Shown here: in pieces, positions 1-8,868 of the stretch
How the letters are laid out: each line of letters starts with the position of its first letter
Position numbering within the stretch: the first letter of the stretch is position 1
DNA from: Parabacteroides sp. PM6-13
GTDB lineage: Bacteria; Bacteroidota; Bacteroidia; Bacteroidales; Tannerellaceae
Direction of reading: 5' to 3'
NCBI RefSeq assembly: GCF_029892605.1
Contig: NZ_JARXWF010000009.1
Location: 1-64,000, forward strand
DNA length: 64,000 nucleotides
Position numbers and translations under genes: made by a program
Notes under the pieces: model-generated
The model's database searches: none
What the model saw: the letters and a program-made list of their open reading frames with translations, nothing else
Told to the model about the DNA's origin: nothing

Positions 1-82
1 AAATACCCGCTGCCCCTCGACTTGCATGTGTTAAGCCTGTCGCTAGCGTTCATCCTGAGCCAGGATCAAACTCTTCGTTGTC
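1..82 (-). rRNA. rrs: 16S rRNA, 5' end (partial)
   Basis: Read on the minus strand, the first bases carry the universal 16S start AGAGTTTGATCCTGGCTCAG (74 down to 55), followed by GATGAACGCTAGCGACAGGC and the conserved AACACATGCAAGTCGA block. Only about 80 bases of the gene are present; the rest lies left of the window. The GCTAGCGACAGGC variant, rather than GCTAGCTACAGGC of Bacteroides, fits Parabacteroides and relatives, though this stretch is too short to be decisive. The mature 5' end near base 82 is estimated by analogy with other 16S genes. Confidence 0.95.
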
Positions 83-286
83 AAAATTGTTTGTTCTAAA
101 TTTCCTCGGCTCATTATATAAATGATTATTGACGGTAGCTAATTCTTTCTTTGTATACTCCCTCACTCTATACATATTATATAAAGCAAAAAAGTACACG
201 CGTTTCTTGTACTACTTTGTTGATTATGTAAATGTTTCAAAGAACTCTTTTTTACGAACTCGCCAACTTTTTAGCGAACGTGGGTG

Positions 287-319
287 CAAAGATAACGCCT
301 TTCTTTTTAACAAAACAAA
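287..319 (-). promoter_or_regulatory. Candidate rRNA operon promoter
   Basis: On the minus strand the -7 box reads TATCTTTG (294 to 287), directly followed by CACCC, a form typical of Bacteroidota rRNA promoters. A TTTG at 319-316 sits 21 bases upstream and fits the -33 element. Transcription would start near 280, giving a leader of roughly 200 bases before the mature 16S. Assignment rests on consensus match and position. Confidence 0.6.
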
Positions 320-875
320 TATTTCGTGAACTTTTTTCAAAGTTTTTTGTTGTCGTTTTCACTAAGTCCTCAAACTGACGACATTACGCTTCGGAAAATC
401 TTTTTCTTTTTTCTCACCCTTGGGGAAAAAGCGCTATTAAAACTCATCTATATAAAGGGCAATTGGAGGAAATGGGAAGGAGAAAACGCCCCTACCCCTA
501 TTCCCTACCCCCTACCTATTCTTACAATACTTAGACCTCCGTTAGAGGATATTTAAGGCCGTCCTTTTTCGACTTATTATATATATATGTGTAAAATACA
601 AAGTGTAAGCAAAAAACCCATTTTGCTTTACAATATGATACGTTAAAAAGTGTTACTCGCCTGACTAATTTTAAAAACCCCTACGTTTTTGGAAAAATAC
701 TCCCGCGTTTTTGACAATTTGTAAATCGCTTAGTGAGCGAAACGAAGTGCAGAGCAAAATGACAAATCGGAAAATTCGAAACCTGGGGGAATTTGAACAA
801 TCCCAGTGATTGTGTTGATCCATAAGATTACGTGCTAATCCGGGGTAAGATCAAAAAAGATTTCCAGTTTTTTTG

Positions 876-883
876 TATGTTTG
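876..883 (+). promoter_or_regulatory. Candidate -7 box for tcdA
   Basis: TATGTTTG matches the Bacteroidota TAnnTTTG -7 consensus. Transcription from it would begin near 889, which leaves the upstream in-frame ATG at 873 outside the message and supports the ATG at 900. No clear -33 TTTG is seen at the expected spacing. Confidence 0.35.
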
Positions 884-899
884 TCGACAAATTAACGAG

Positions 900-1613
900 A
901 TGGGCTATCCCTGGAATAATAGAACAGAGTTATTGCTCGGTGCTGAGCGTATGGATCATTTGGCCGGAAGCCACGTATTGGTGGTTGGGCTGGGTGGTGT
1001 CGGGGCGTATGCCGCCGAACAGATTTGCCGGGCCGGCGTGGGGCGGATGACGATTGTCGATGCCGACGAGGTGCAGGAGAGCAACCTCAATCGCCAGTTG
1101 CCTGCTCTGCATAGCACCGTGGGTCGCCCGAAAGCGGAGGTGATGGCCGAGCGGTTGATGGATATCAATCCCCGCCTGAAGCTGACCGTCCTGCATGAAT
1201 TCCTGCGGGATGAACGCACCGAAGAGCTCCTGTTATCGACTCCTTTCAATTATATTGTAGACGCGATCGATTCATTGAGCCCGAAGGTCTACCTATTGCA
1301 TTTTGCGGTGAAGCATGATATCCCGGTGGTCTCCTCCATGGGTGCGGGTGCGAAGATGGATCCGGCGCAGGTGAAACTGGCGGATATCTCCAAGTCATTT
1401 AATTGTACGCTGGCCAAGATGGTACGCAAGCGGTTACACCGGTTGGGTATTCGCCGGGGCATTCCGGTGGTCTTTTCCACCGAGATGGTCGATCCGGAGG
1501 CGGTGATCGAGGTGGAAGGCGAGGCATGCAAGAAGACAACCACCGGCACGGTATCGTATATGCCTGCCATTTTCGGTTGTTTCCTGGCGTCGCATGTTAT
1601 TCGTCATTTGTGA
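900..1613 (+). CDS. tcdA: tRNA threonylcarbamoyladenosine dehydratase (ThiF/E1-like)
   Basis: TcdA (CsdL/YgdL) belongs to the E1-like ThiF/MoeB superfamily. It uses ATP to convert t6A37 of ANN-decoding tRNAs to the cyclic ct6A form in the cytoplasm. The protein (237 aa from ATG 900) opens with RTELLLG as in the family. A Rossmann nucleotide motif VVGLGGVGAYAA lies at about residues 28-39, then DADEVQESNLNRQ and DAIDSLSPK, which fit the adenylation site. Length is normal for TcdA. An in-frame ATG at 873 adds nine residues but overlaps the promoter-like box at 876-883, so 900 is preferred. The gene is followed after 46 bases by lolD on the same strand. Generic MoeB/ThiF members are alternatives, but no thi or moa genes are nearby. 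Confidence 0.85.
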   Translation: MGYPWNNRTELLLGAERMDHLAGSHVLVVGLGGVGAYAAEQICRAGVGRMTIVDADEVQESNLNRQLPALHSTVGRPKAEVMAERLMDINPRLKLTVLHEFLRDERTEELLLSTPFNYIVDAIDSLSPKVYLLHFAVKHDIPVVSSMGAGAKMDPAQVKLADISKSFNCTLAKMVRKRLHRLGIRRGIPVVFSTEMVDPEAVIEVEGEACKKTTTGTVSYMPAIFGCFLASHVIRHL

Positions 1614-1659
1614 TAACTATTTTTTTACCCTGCATGTTATATAAACATATTATAAGCGC

Positions 1660-2319
1660 GTGATACAAACAAAAGGAATAACAAAAAGCTTCGGCTCGCT
1701 TCAGGTATTGAAAGGCATCGACCTCTCGATCGAGAAGAGCGAGGTGGTAGCTATTGTGGGACCCAGCGGAGCCGGGAAAACCACCCTGTTGCAGATTATC
1801 GGCACCCTGGATTCGCCCGACGGCGGAGAGCTGATCCTCAACGGAACACCCGTTGTAGGGATGAACGACACGGAATTGTCGGCTTTTCGCAACCGGAATA
1901 TCGGTTTTGTCTTCCAGTTTCATCAGTTATTGCCCGAATTTACGGCATTGGAGAATGTGATGATCCCTGCCCTGATAGCCCGCGAGAAGCAGGGACAGGC
2001 GGAGAAACGCGCGAAAGAACTGCTCGATTTTATGGGATTGGCTGATCGCATGACGCATAAGCCGGCCGAGTTGTCGGGAGGCGAGAAGCAACGCGTGGCC
2101 GTGGCGCGTGCCCTGGTGAATAACCCCGCCGTCGTCCTGGCCGACGAGCCCTCGGGCAGCTTAGACACAAAGAATAAAGAGGAATTGCATGCCCTCTTCT
2201 TTGAACTACGGGATAAGATGAAGCAGACCTTTGTATTGGTCACCCACGACGAACAGCTGGCGGCGGATACCGACCGCGTGATTCATATACGGGACGGTAT
2301 TATTGTCCCGACATCATAA
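1660..2319 (+). CDS. lolD: LolD-type ABC transporter ATP-binding protein
   Basis: Cytoplasmic ATPase of the MacB/LolD type that powers lipoprotein release or a related export system at the inner membrane. The 219-aa protein is a single ABC domain: Walker [10 protein letters not shown] at about 34-42, Q-loop FVFQFHQ near 84-90, signature LSGGEKQR at about 138-145, Walker [10 protein letters not shown] near 159-166 and switch histidine LVTHDEQ near 195. Start is GTG at 1660; no better ATG lies upstream in frame. No LolC/E-like permease lies next to it, so the ATPase appears to act with a permease encoded elsewhere, as is common in Bacteroidota. LolD is the best match by length and motifs, but other MacB-family partners cannot be excluded. 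Confidence 0.8.
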   Translation: MIQTKGITKSFGSLQVLKGIDLSIEKSEVVAIVGPSGAGKTTLLQIIGTLDSPDGGELILNGTPVVGMNDTELSAFRNRNIGFVFQFHQLLPEFTALENVMIPALIAREKQGQAEKRAKELLDFMGLADRMTHKPAELSGGEKQRVAVARALVNNPAVVLADEPSGSLDTKNKEELHALFFELRDKMKQTFVLVTHDEQLAADTDRVIHIRDGIIVPTS

Positions 2320-2327
2320 ACCACAAT

Positions 2328-2334
2328 AAGGAGG
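2328..2334 (+). promoter_or_regulatory. Perfect Shine-Dalgarno before the NSS transporter
   Basis: AAGGAGG ends eight bases before ATG 2343. Strong Shine-Dalgarno sites are rare in Bacteroidota, where most starts have only A-rich leaders, so this one stands out and fixes the start codon. Confidence 0.7.
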
Positions 2335-2342
2335 ACTACCCT

Positions 2343-3713
2343 ATGATTAATAATGAAAGAGCAACTTTCGGGAGTAAATTAGGCGTTATTTTGGCTACGG
2401 TCGGTAGCGCGGTTGGTTTAGGTAATATCTGGAGATTCCCCTATATGTTAGGCGAGAACGGAGGCGCGGCCTTCCTACTCGTCTATTTTGTTTGTATCGT
2501 AATCCTGGGGCTTCCGGTGATGATCACCGAGATGTTTATCGGCCGGCATACCCACCGCAACGCGGCGGGCGCCTTCAAGGCGATGGTGCCGGGCACGAAA
2601 TGGAGCCTGATCGGGTACAACGGCGTACTGGCGGCGTTTCTGATCCTTGGTTTCTACTGTGTGATTGCCGGATGGACCTTTGAATATATCTTTCAATCGC
2701 TGACGACTTCGCTCTCCGGAAAGACGGTCGAGGTGTTCGAAGCGGAATTCAAGTTGTTCTCTTCCGGTATCTTCCGCCCGATATTCTGGACGGTTGCTTT
2801 TATCGCTGTCACTCATTTTATTATTGTGTCGGGCGTGAAAAACGGCATCGAACGGGCTTCGAAGATTATGATGCCTTTATTGTTTCTGATGTTGTTTATC
2901 CTCTGTATCCGTTCGGTTACGCTGCCCAACGCCAGCGCGGGATTGTCTTTTCTCTTCAAACCCGATTTCAGCAAGATCGACTCCTCGGTGTTGCTGAGCG
3001 GTATGGGACAGGCTTTCTTCTCATTAAGCATCGGCATGGGCTGCCTGATCACCTATTCCTCCTACTTCAGTCAGAAAACGAACATACAAACGACCGCCGT
3101 TCAGGTGACCCTGTTGGATACCTTAGTGGCCGTATTGGCGGGGTTGATGATCTTCCCGGCGGTGTTCAGCTTTGGCATCGAACCGACGGCAGGGCCTGAG
3201 TTGGTGTTTATCACCTTGCCCAATGTGTTTGCCAAGATGGCAATGGGCAATCTCTGGTCGATTATTTTCTTTGTCTTATTGGCTATCGCGGCGCTCACCT
3301 CGACCATTTCGTTGCATGAGGTAGCGACTGCCTACGTGCATGAAGAGATGCATATGTCGCGCAAGAAGGCGGCTCTGTTGGTTTCCGCCGGTGTATTGAT
3401 ACTGGGGGTCATCAGTTCGCTCTCCTTCGGTGTACTGAAAGACTTTACGATATTCGGACTCACCTTCTTCAACCTATTGGATTATGTGACAGCCAAGATC
3501 ATGCTTCCGTTGGGCGGGATGATGATCTGCGTCTTTGTCGGCACGCGTGTCGACCGGAAAATCCTGAAAGCGGAATTGACCAACGAAGGCACGATCCCGT
3601 TCTACTTCTTCAATACCTATGCCTTCTTCATGAAATGGGTGGCTCCGGTATTGATCGGATTGGTATTTTTAAACGAACTGGGTGTGTTAAAACTGATACA
3701 AAACTTATTCTAA
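2343..3713 (+). CDS. Sodium-dependent transporter, NSS (SNF) family
   Basis: Inner-membrane sodium symporter of the neurotransmitter:sodium symporter family (LeuT fold), probably importing an amino acid or related amine. The 456-aa protein begins with the hallmark FGSKLGVILATVGSAVGLGNIWRFPY, in which the first membrane helix is unwound around the sodium and substrate sites, followed by GENGGAAFLLVYF. About eleven to twelve hydrophobic segments follow. Length fits the shorter bacterial members. It lies 24 bases after lolD and 12 bases before the phosphate transporter gene, so the three are probably co-transcribed. The substrate cannot be read from sequence. Confidence 0.88.
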   Translation: MINNERATFGSKLGVILATVGSAVGLGNIWRFPYMLGENGGAAFLLVYFVCIVILGLPVMITEMFIGRHTHRNAAGAFKAMVPGTKWSLIGYNGVLAAFLILGFYCVIAGWTFEYIFQSLTTSLSGKTVEVFEAEFKLFSSGIFRPIFWTVAFIAVTHFIIVSGVKNGIERASKIMMPLLFLMLFILCIRSVTLPNASAGLSFLFKPDFSKIDSSVLLSGMGQAFFSLSIGMGCLITYSSYFSQKTNIQTTAVQVTLLDTLVAVLAGLMIFPAVFSFGIEPTAGPELVFITLPNVFAKMAMGNLWSIIFFVLLAIAALTSTISLHEVATAYVHEEMHMSRKKAALLVSAGVLILGVISSLSFGVLKDFTIFGLTFFNLLDYVTAKIMLPLGGMMICVFVGTRVDRKILKAELTNEGTIPFYFFNTYAFFMKWVAPVLIGLVFLNELGVLKLIQNLF

Positions 3714-3724
3714 CATAACTTTTT

Positions 3725-5980
3725 ATGGAGACTTTCTATTTATTCCTTGTCATTTTTATTTTCATCTTAGCCATCTTCGACCTTAACGTAGGGGTAAGTA
3801 ATGATGCTTCGAACTTCCTGAATTCGGCCATTGGCTCGAAAGCGGCCTCTTTCCGTACCTCCATGATCGTGGCGGCTATCGGTATTTTTGTCGGGGCGGC
3901 TTTGTCGAACGGCATGATGGATGTGGCGCGGCACGGTATATTCCAGCCGCAGTTTTTCTACTTTGAAGAGATCATGTTTATCCTGTTGGCGGTGATGCTG
4001 ACGGATGTAGTTCTGTTGGATGTGTTCAATTCGTTGGGCATGCCGACATCGACCACCGTCTCTTTGGTGTTTGAATTATTGGGAGCCACGGTAGCGGTCT
4101 CTATGATGAAGGTCTACCACTCGGCGGGAGAGCTGAATTTTGTCGATCTCCTGAATACCGACAAGGCGTTTACCATGATCCTGGCCATCTTCATGTCGGT
4201 GGCGATCGCCTTTTTCTTCGGCGCATTGGTGCAGTATATCTCCCGCTTGATCTTTACCTTTAACTACCGGAAACCGCTGAAATACTTCGGAGGTATATTC
4301 GGAGGTATCGCAACGACCTCGATTATCTACTTCATGTTGATCAAAGGATTGAAAGGAAGCTCGTTTATGACACCGGAGCTGAAAGCGTTGATCGACAACT
4401 ATACAGGCATATTGCTGTTGGGAAGCTTTGTCTTCTTCAGTGTGGTAATGCAAATACTGACCTGGCTGAAGGTGAATGTATTGAAGGTGGTGGTATTGCT
4501 CGGTACCTTTGCGTTGGCCTTGGCTTTCGCCGGTAATGACCTGGTGAACTTCCTCGGTGTGCCGCTGGTAGGCTACTCTTCCCTGATCGATATGAAGGCA
4601 GCGGGGGGAGCGCCCGACACCTTCCTGATGAGTTCGCTATTGGAATCGGCCAAAACGCCCTGGTATTTCCTGGTCGGAGCCGGTGTCATTATGGTGACTG
4701 CCCTGTTTACCTCCAAAAAGGCGCACAATGTGATCAAGACCTCGGTCGACCTGGCCAGCCAGGGGCAGGGCAATGAGAACTTCGGCACATCGCCCGTTGC
4801 CCGTATCTTGGTGCGCAAGGCAAGCAATATGTCTGCTTTTCTGTTGAGTATCACTCCGGCATCTACCAAGAACTGGATCGATAGCCGCTTCAATTCAAAC
4901 GAGATAATTCTGGAAAACAAAGCCAGCTTCGACCTGGTGCGCGCCTCGGTGAATGTGGTGCTTTCCGGTTTATTGATAGCCGTGGGTACCTCTTTCAAGT
5001 TGCCTCTTTCTACCACTTATGTCGCTTTTATGGTGGCTATGGGTAGTTCGCTGGCCGACCGTGCCTGGGGACGTGAGAGCGCGGTTTATCGCATTACCGG
5101 GGTCTTGTCGGTGATCGGTGGCTGGTTTATCACCGCCGGGGCGGCATTTACCATTGCTTTCGTGGTGGCTCTGTTGATCTATTGGGGAGGCATTCCGGCG
5201 ATGGTGGCGATGGTAGCCCTGGCAGCCTATTTGTTGATCCGTAGCCAGATGGCCTATCGCAAGCGCATGAAGAAAGAGGCATTGAAAGAAGAGGTAAACG
5301 AAACGGTGGCTCAATTGAGCCAGACGACCAACTCGCGCGAGGCACTTGCTCTTTTCCGTAAGCATAGCCGGGAAGAGAATCAGGCCTTATTGCGCTTTGC
5401 AGCCGATATGTTGAACAAATCGATCGGCGGCATTACCGAATGGAACCTCAAGGAGTTGCGCACAGCCATCACTGAACTCGAGGAGAAGAAGACCCATCTC
5501 AAGCAGATCAAGCGGGTGGGTAACCTGGGTGTGACGCAGATTGAAAATGATATTGCCGTGGATAAAGGACTCTATTACTACCAGGGGAACGACTTTGCCA
5601 GTGAGGTGGTCTACAGCATCCTCCGCTTTACCCGCCCCTCCAAGGAGCATATCGACAATAACTTCAATCCGTTAAGCGAAGAGGAGGCTCAAGACTTGCA
5701 TGAATTCCTGCCGCATATCGTCTCTTTCCTGCATAAGGGAGCTAATATGATTCACGACCGAGAGTATTTCAACCTGACAAGCCTTGTGTCGGAAGCCAAT
5801 ACATTGGATAATCAGTTGACGCAATACAAGCGGGGCGAGTTGAAACGCATTCAGCAGGAGGGCAACACAACCAGCACAAAGACCAGCCTGCTCTACCTCA
5901 ATATCCTGCATGAGTTGCAGAATGTCTTGATGTTTACGAAGAACTTACTGAAGGTTAGCCGGAAATTCCAGATGGAGTAA
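3725..5980 (+). CDS. Inorganic phosphate transporter, Pit family with long C-terminal regulatory-like region
   Basis: Low-affinity phosphate symporter in the inner membrane. The N-terminal half of the 751-aa protein has the Pit signature: a first repeat with GVSNDASNFLNSAIGSKAAS and a second repeat with FAGNDLVNFLGVPL. Further membrane helices include GTSFKLPLSTTYVAFMVAMGSSLADRAWGRE. The last 230 or so residues (from about 520) are soluble, charged and mostly helical, resembling the PhoU-like tails of Bacteroidota Pit proteins, and may regulate uptake or bind a partner. That role is inferred. The 3' end overlaps the convergent WbqC gene by 26 bases. Confidence 0.88.
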   Translation: METFYLFLVIFIFILAIFDLNVGVSNDASNFLNSAIGSKAASFRTSMIVAAIGIFVGAALSNGMMDVARHGIFQPQFFYFEEIMFILLAVMLTDVVLLDVFNSLGMPTSTTVSLVFELLGATVAVSMMKVYHSAGELNFVDLLNTDKAFTMILAIFMSVAIAFFFGALVQYISRLIFTFNYRKPLKYFGGIFGGIATTSIIYFMLIKGLKGSSFMTPELKALIDNYTGILLLGSFVFFSVVMQILTWLKVNVLKVVVLLGTFALALAFAGNDLVNFLGVPLVGYSSLIDMKAAGGAPDTFLMSSLLESAKTPWYFLVGAGVIMVTALFTSKKAHNVIKTSVDLASQGQGNENFGTSPVARILVRKASNMSAFLLSITPASTKNWIDSRFNSNEIILENKASFDLVRASVNVVLSGLLIAVGTSFKLPLSTTYVAFMVAMGSSLADRAWGRESAVYRITGVLSVIGGWFITAGAAFTIAFVVALLIYWGGIPAMVAMVALAAYLLIRSQMAYRKRMKKEALKEEVNETVAQLSQTTNSREALALFRKHSREENQALLRFAADMLNKSIGGITEWNLKELRTAITELEEKKTHLKQIKRVGNLGVTQIENDIAVDKGLYYYQGNDFASEVVYSILRFTRPSKEHIDNNFNPLSEEEAQDLHEFLPHIVSFLHKGANMIHDREYFNLTSLVSEANTLDNQLTQYKRGELKRIQQEGNTTSTKTSLLYLNILHELQNVLMFTKNLLKVSRKFQME

Positions 5981-6605
5981 GGCCGGCTACCGAATCGCGT
6001 AAGACCAAGAGTCCTTCCGGTCCCATATTGAACAACAGGTCTACGATGCTCAGATTGGGTAGGAAACCATGTTTTTCCTGAAAGACCTGCCAATAGGGTG
6101 TTGGCAGGAAGGTGACGTCTTCGGCGGGATGTTTCGGGCGGATCACCTCCCGGAAGTTATTGACTACTTCGGGTTGATACTCCTCCGTATAGACAATGTC
6201 AGGCTGGATATCCAATAAGTGGCAGATCAGTCTCCGCAATTCCTCGTTGAAGTCAAAGAGAAACGCATACCTCTTCGCGTAGAAGGGGGCAAAATCATCT
6301 TCATAATAGTCGAAGAAAGGGCTCATCCGGTAGGCGGAAACAAGCGCGTTCCAGTGTAGATGGCGCCAGTTGCCATGATCCGACAGGCGGATATCGCGGG
6401 TAAGGCATTTGATTGTCTCCGTCTTTTCGATGGGGATAGAGAGCGAAAGCGGCCCGTTGGCTCCGGCAATCGTGCACCGGTTGCGGTAGGTCTGCTTCAG
6501 GTAGTTTTCTTTTGTTTCGATGAAAACGCGGTCGTAAGCAATCATTTTGGTGTATTGCTGCACAGGCCCCAGGTAGGCGGTCGATAGATAAACGGCTGAT
6601 TCCAT
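5955..6605 (-). CDS. WbqC family protein
   Basis: The 216-aa protein resembles the WbqC family, with YLSTAYLGPVQQYTKM at the N-terminus and the conserved R..NRCTIAGANGPLSLSIPI and LSDHGNWRHLHWNAL segments. Family members are often found in polysaccharide gene clusters and their biochemical role is poorly known. Here the gene is the last of a leftward group dapB - lepB - lepB paralogue - WbqC; its start ATG abuts the stop of the signal peptidase paralogue, which suggests translational coupling. The 3' end overlaps the convergent phosphate transporter gene. No signal peptide is seen, so a cytoplasmic location is likely. Confidence 0.82.
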   Translation of the reverse strand: MESAVYLSTAYLGPVQQYTKMIAYDRVFIETKENYLKQTYRNRCTIAGANGPLSLSIPIEKTETIKCLTRDIRLSDHGNWRHLHWNALVSAYRMSPFFDYYEDDFAPFYAKRYAFLFDFNEELRRLICHLLDIQPDIVYTEEYQPEVVNNFREVIRPKHPAEDVTFLPTPYWQVFQEKHGFLPNLSIVDLLFNMGPEGLLVLRDSVAGLTPSGISG

Positions 6606-7444
6606 TAATGTACCGGTTTGAATATACGTGAATGATCTTTACTATACCAGCACCAACGCGCCACGCCCTGGATATGGTCTTCGGACACAAAACCCAGGTG
6701 ACGCGAATCGACTGCCTCTTCCGGGTTGTCGGATATCATCCAGTAGTAATCTTTTTTGAATGCGAAAGCACTGACCTCCCGTCCGTCTAAGTAGAGTTTT
6801 CCCTCCCGGAACTGCGCTTTACCGTTTGTCTCCTGCCGGATAGCCTCCTCGCATAATAACAAGGATTGCTCGTCGAGCGGGTAGGTATGTCCCTTCCGGG
6901 GCACGATCAGGCGGTAGGGCACCGCTTCGCCATAGCGTTGCAGGGCCTCTTTCTCACCCATCTCTTCCATCACCTGCCAGGCCTCGAAGGAGGTAAGGCG
7001 CAGGCTATAGCCCTTTTCCCGCCGGGCCCATTCCCGCAGGTCGATACGCAGCCGCTGCAAAGCGTCCAGGCAACTGTTTTTCCGGTGATCCACGACCAGC
7101 CAGGTATGTAGGGATTGCGGCGCGTGAGGTGTCATATGTCCGTTGACCAGAAAGCCGTCGGGCATCACAGAGAGGGTATCGCCCGGCATACCCAGGCAAC
7201 GGCTGATCAACAGCGGTGGCTTGATACCCTCCGGATGGAGCGGGCTGGTGAAGAGTGTCACCTGGTTGCGTTCGGGTTTCCTCTTTCCTTTATATACCAA
7301 CAGATAATCGCCTTCCTGCAGGGTCTTCTCCATCGAAGGCGTGGAAATAGAATAAGAGGCCACTACCCATTGCCTCAAGGCAAGGATACCAGCAAATGCG
7401 ATCGCCAGGGCGATGATCCATTTCCATACAACAGATGATGTCAT
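6605..7444 (-). CDS. Signal peptidase I paralogue lacking the catalytic lysine
   Basis: S26-family protein of 279 aa, anchored by one N-terminal membrane helix (about residues 8-28). The nucleophile region SISTPSMEKTL keeps the serine (about S37), as in SPSM of signal peptidase I. The second active-site box, normally (Y/V)-(I/V)-K-R...GxPGD, reads LLISRCLGMPGD, so the general-base lysine is a serine (codon AGC, about residue 81). The box normally GDN..xSDSR reads SDNPEEAVDSR. It lies nine bases downstream of an intact lepB and probably arose from it by duplication. It may be inactive, have another base, or serve as a partner of LepB. The frame is intact, so this is not an obvious pseudogene. 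Confidence 0.8.
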   Translation of the reverse strand: MTSSVVWKWIIALAIAFAGILALRQWVVASYSISTPSMEKTLQEGDYLLVYKGKRKPERNQVTLFTSPLHPEGIKPPLLISRCLGMPGDTLSVMPDGFLVNGHMTPHAPQSLHTWLVVDHRKNSCLDALQRLRIDLREWARREKGYSLRLTSFEAWQVMEEMGEKEALQRYGEAVPYRLIVPRKGHTYPLDEQSLLLCEEAIRQETNGKAQFREGKLYLDGREVSAFAFKKDYYWMISDNPEEAVDSRHLGFVSEDHIQGVARWCWYSKDHSRIFKPVH

Positions 7445-7452
7445 TCTTTCTT

Positions 7453-8850
7453 TTAGTGAACCGTGCGGAAGAGTCTGTTCCAGCGAATACCTCCGTCGAA
7501 AAGCGAGCGATCTTTATCCAACGACAGCCAGATCAGGATTGGCTTGCCTACGATATGGTCTTCCGGCACGAATCCCCACGAGCGACTGTCGGCACTCTTA
7601 TGGCGGTTGTCGCCCATCATCCAGTAATAATCGTATTGGAAGGTATAGGTGGTTTCCGGCTTTCCGTTGATATAAACAACGCCGTCCTTCACCTCTAACT
7701 CATTGTTTTCGTAGTTACGGATGCAACGATGATACATCGCCAGGTTGAATTCATTCAACTCAACGGTAGCCCCTTTCTTCGGAATCCAGATAGGCCCGTA
7801 ATTATCACGGCTCCAACCGGTCTCATAGCCCAACGGATAATAGGGCGAACGCTGATAGATCTCTTCCCGGTCGACTACGATTTTCACCACATTCGGCAAT
7901 TTCTCCGCGATGGCCAAGGCTTTTTTGGTCAACGGGAAACGATAAAGCGGATTGTATTGACCGGAAGCATTTTTCTGGAAACCTAAAAAGTCATGCAAAG
8001 GAGATTGGGCGATAGCCGGTGATATTTGTTCACGATCCTCCTTGCTTATCTCCATCAAGCGGTATTGCTCTTCCGTGAAAGGCGATCCGTTGTTTTCGAT
8101 AATATAGTTTAATTGCATCTTTTCCGCGTTCTCTGCTGCCACACCATTGATATACACCTGGTTATCGCGAATCTCCAAGCTATCGCCGGGCATACCGATA
8201 CAGCGTTTCACGTAATTCTCCCGTTTGTCTACCGGACGATAGATCACATCGCCGTAGATCTGCTTGTTCAGGTGGATAGCTTCCCGTCCGTACATCGCCA
8301 CCGAGGTGTGATAATCCGGATTCTGTACCTTTAGGGCCACCGTGTCGCCTGCCGGGAAATTAAACACGACAATGTCATTGCGCTTCACCTCGCCCAGTCC
8401 TTTCACCCGTTTATACTCCCAATGTGGCCAGTCGAAATAGGATTTCGTGTTCACAATAGGCAGAGTGTTTTGTACCAACGGGAAAGAGAGCGGTGTATTG
8501 GGCACGCGTGGTCCGTAGCTTAGTTTGCTCACAAAAAGATAATCGCCTACCAACAGCGATTTCTCCAACGAGGAACTCGGTATCTGGTAGTTCTGAAACA
8601 CAAACAGGTTGATCATATAGACGGCGATTAGGGCAAAAATAATATCGTCTACCCATTCAAGCACATTGCGCAATTTCGGATTCTTTGTCTTCTTCCAGGC
8701 TCCCCAAGGGATATATTTGGTCAGGAAGATATCGACCAATACGATCAATCCCAACAACAACCAAAGATTCTGCATCCAGATAGCAAAGAGCGTATATAAT
8801 GTTCCCCAAATGATGAACCTGATCCATTGCGCTTTTGAAAATTTCTTCAT
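7453..8850 (-). CDS. lepB: Signal peptidase I
   Basis: Inner-membrane serine protease that removes signal peptides from exported proteins. The 465-aa protein has membrane segments near residues 10-45 and 68-85, then the nucleophile box QIPSSSLEKSLLVGDY (serine about 94) and the lysine box YVKRCIGMPGDSLEI (lysine about 215). The GDN box reads MGDNRHKSADSRSWGFVPEDHI. It is longer than the E. coli enzyme (about 324 aa) because of extended loops in the periplasmic domain, as is usual in Bacteroidota. It sits between dapB (18 bases upstream) and a degenerate paralogue, forming one leftward operon. Given three exported glycan-degrading systems next door, this is presumably the main signal peptidase. 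Confidence 0.93.
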   Translation of the reverse strand: MKKFSKAQWIRFIIWGTLYTLFAIWMQNLWLLLGLIVLVDIFLTKYIPWGAWKKTKNPKLRNVLEWVDDIIFALIAVYMINLFVFQNYQIPSSSLEKSLLVGDYLFVSKLSYGPRVPNTPLSFPLVQNTLPIVNTKSYFDWPHWEYKRVKGLGEVKRNDIVVFNFPAGDTVALKVQNPDYHTSVAMYGREAIHLNKQIYGDVIYRPVDKRENYVKRCIGMPGDSLEIRDNQVYINGVAAENAEKMQLNYIIENNGSPFTEEQYRLMEISKEDREQISPAIAQSPLHDFLGFQKNASGQYNPLYRFPLTKKALAIAEKLPNVVKIVVDREEIYQRSPYYPLGYETGWSRDNYGPIWIPKKGATVELNEFNLAMYHRCIRNYENNELEVKDGVVYINGKPETTYTFQYDYYWMMGDNRHKSADSRSWGFVPEDHIVGKPILIWLSLDKDRSLFDGGIRWNRLFRTVH

Positions 8851-8868
8851 GTGATTTGCTTTTTATAA

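Larger units (their letters stand above)
83..899. other. rRNA leader and upstream region of tcdA, no gene seen
   Basis: About 800 bases without a supportable gene. The left part is the 16S leader and promoter, read leftward. The middle is AT-rich and holds a weak hairpin near 604-632 (TGTAAGCAAAA against TTTTGCTTTACA) and a small stem CTGGG...CCCAG near 783-806. Two short open frames (129-329 and 326-556) have low-complexity translations, overlap the rRNA promoter area and match nothing recognisable. No tRNA-like cloverleaf was seen. Confidence 0.6.

Noticed and set aside
129-556. Two short plus-strand open frames (129-329 and 326-556)
   Set aside because: They overlap the rRNA leader and promoter, have low-complexity translations and no recognisable family or start signal.
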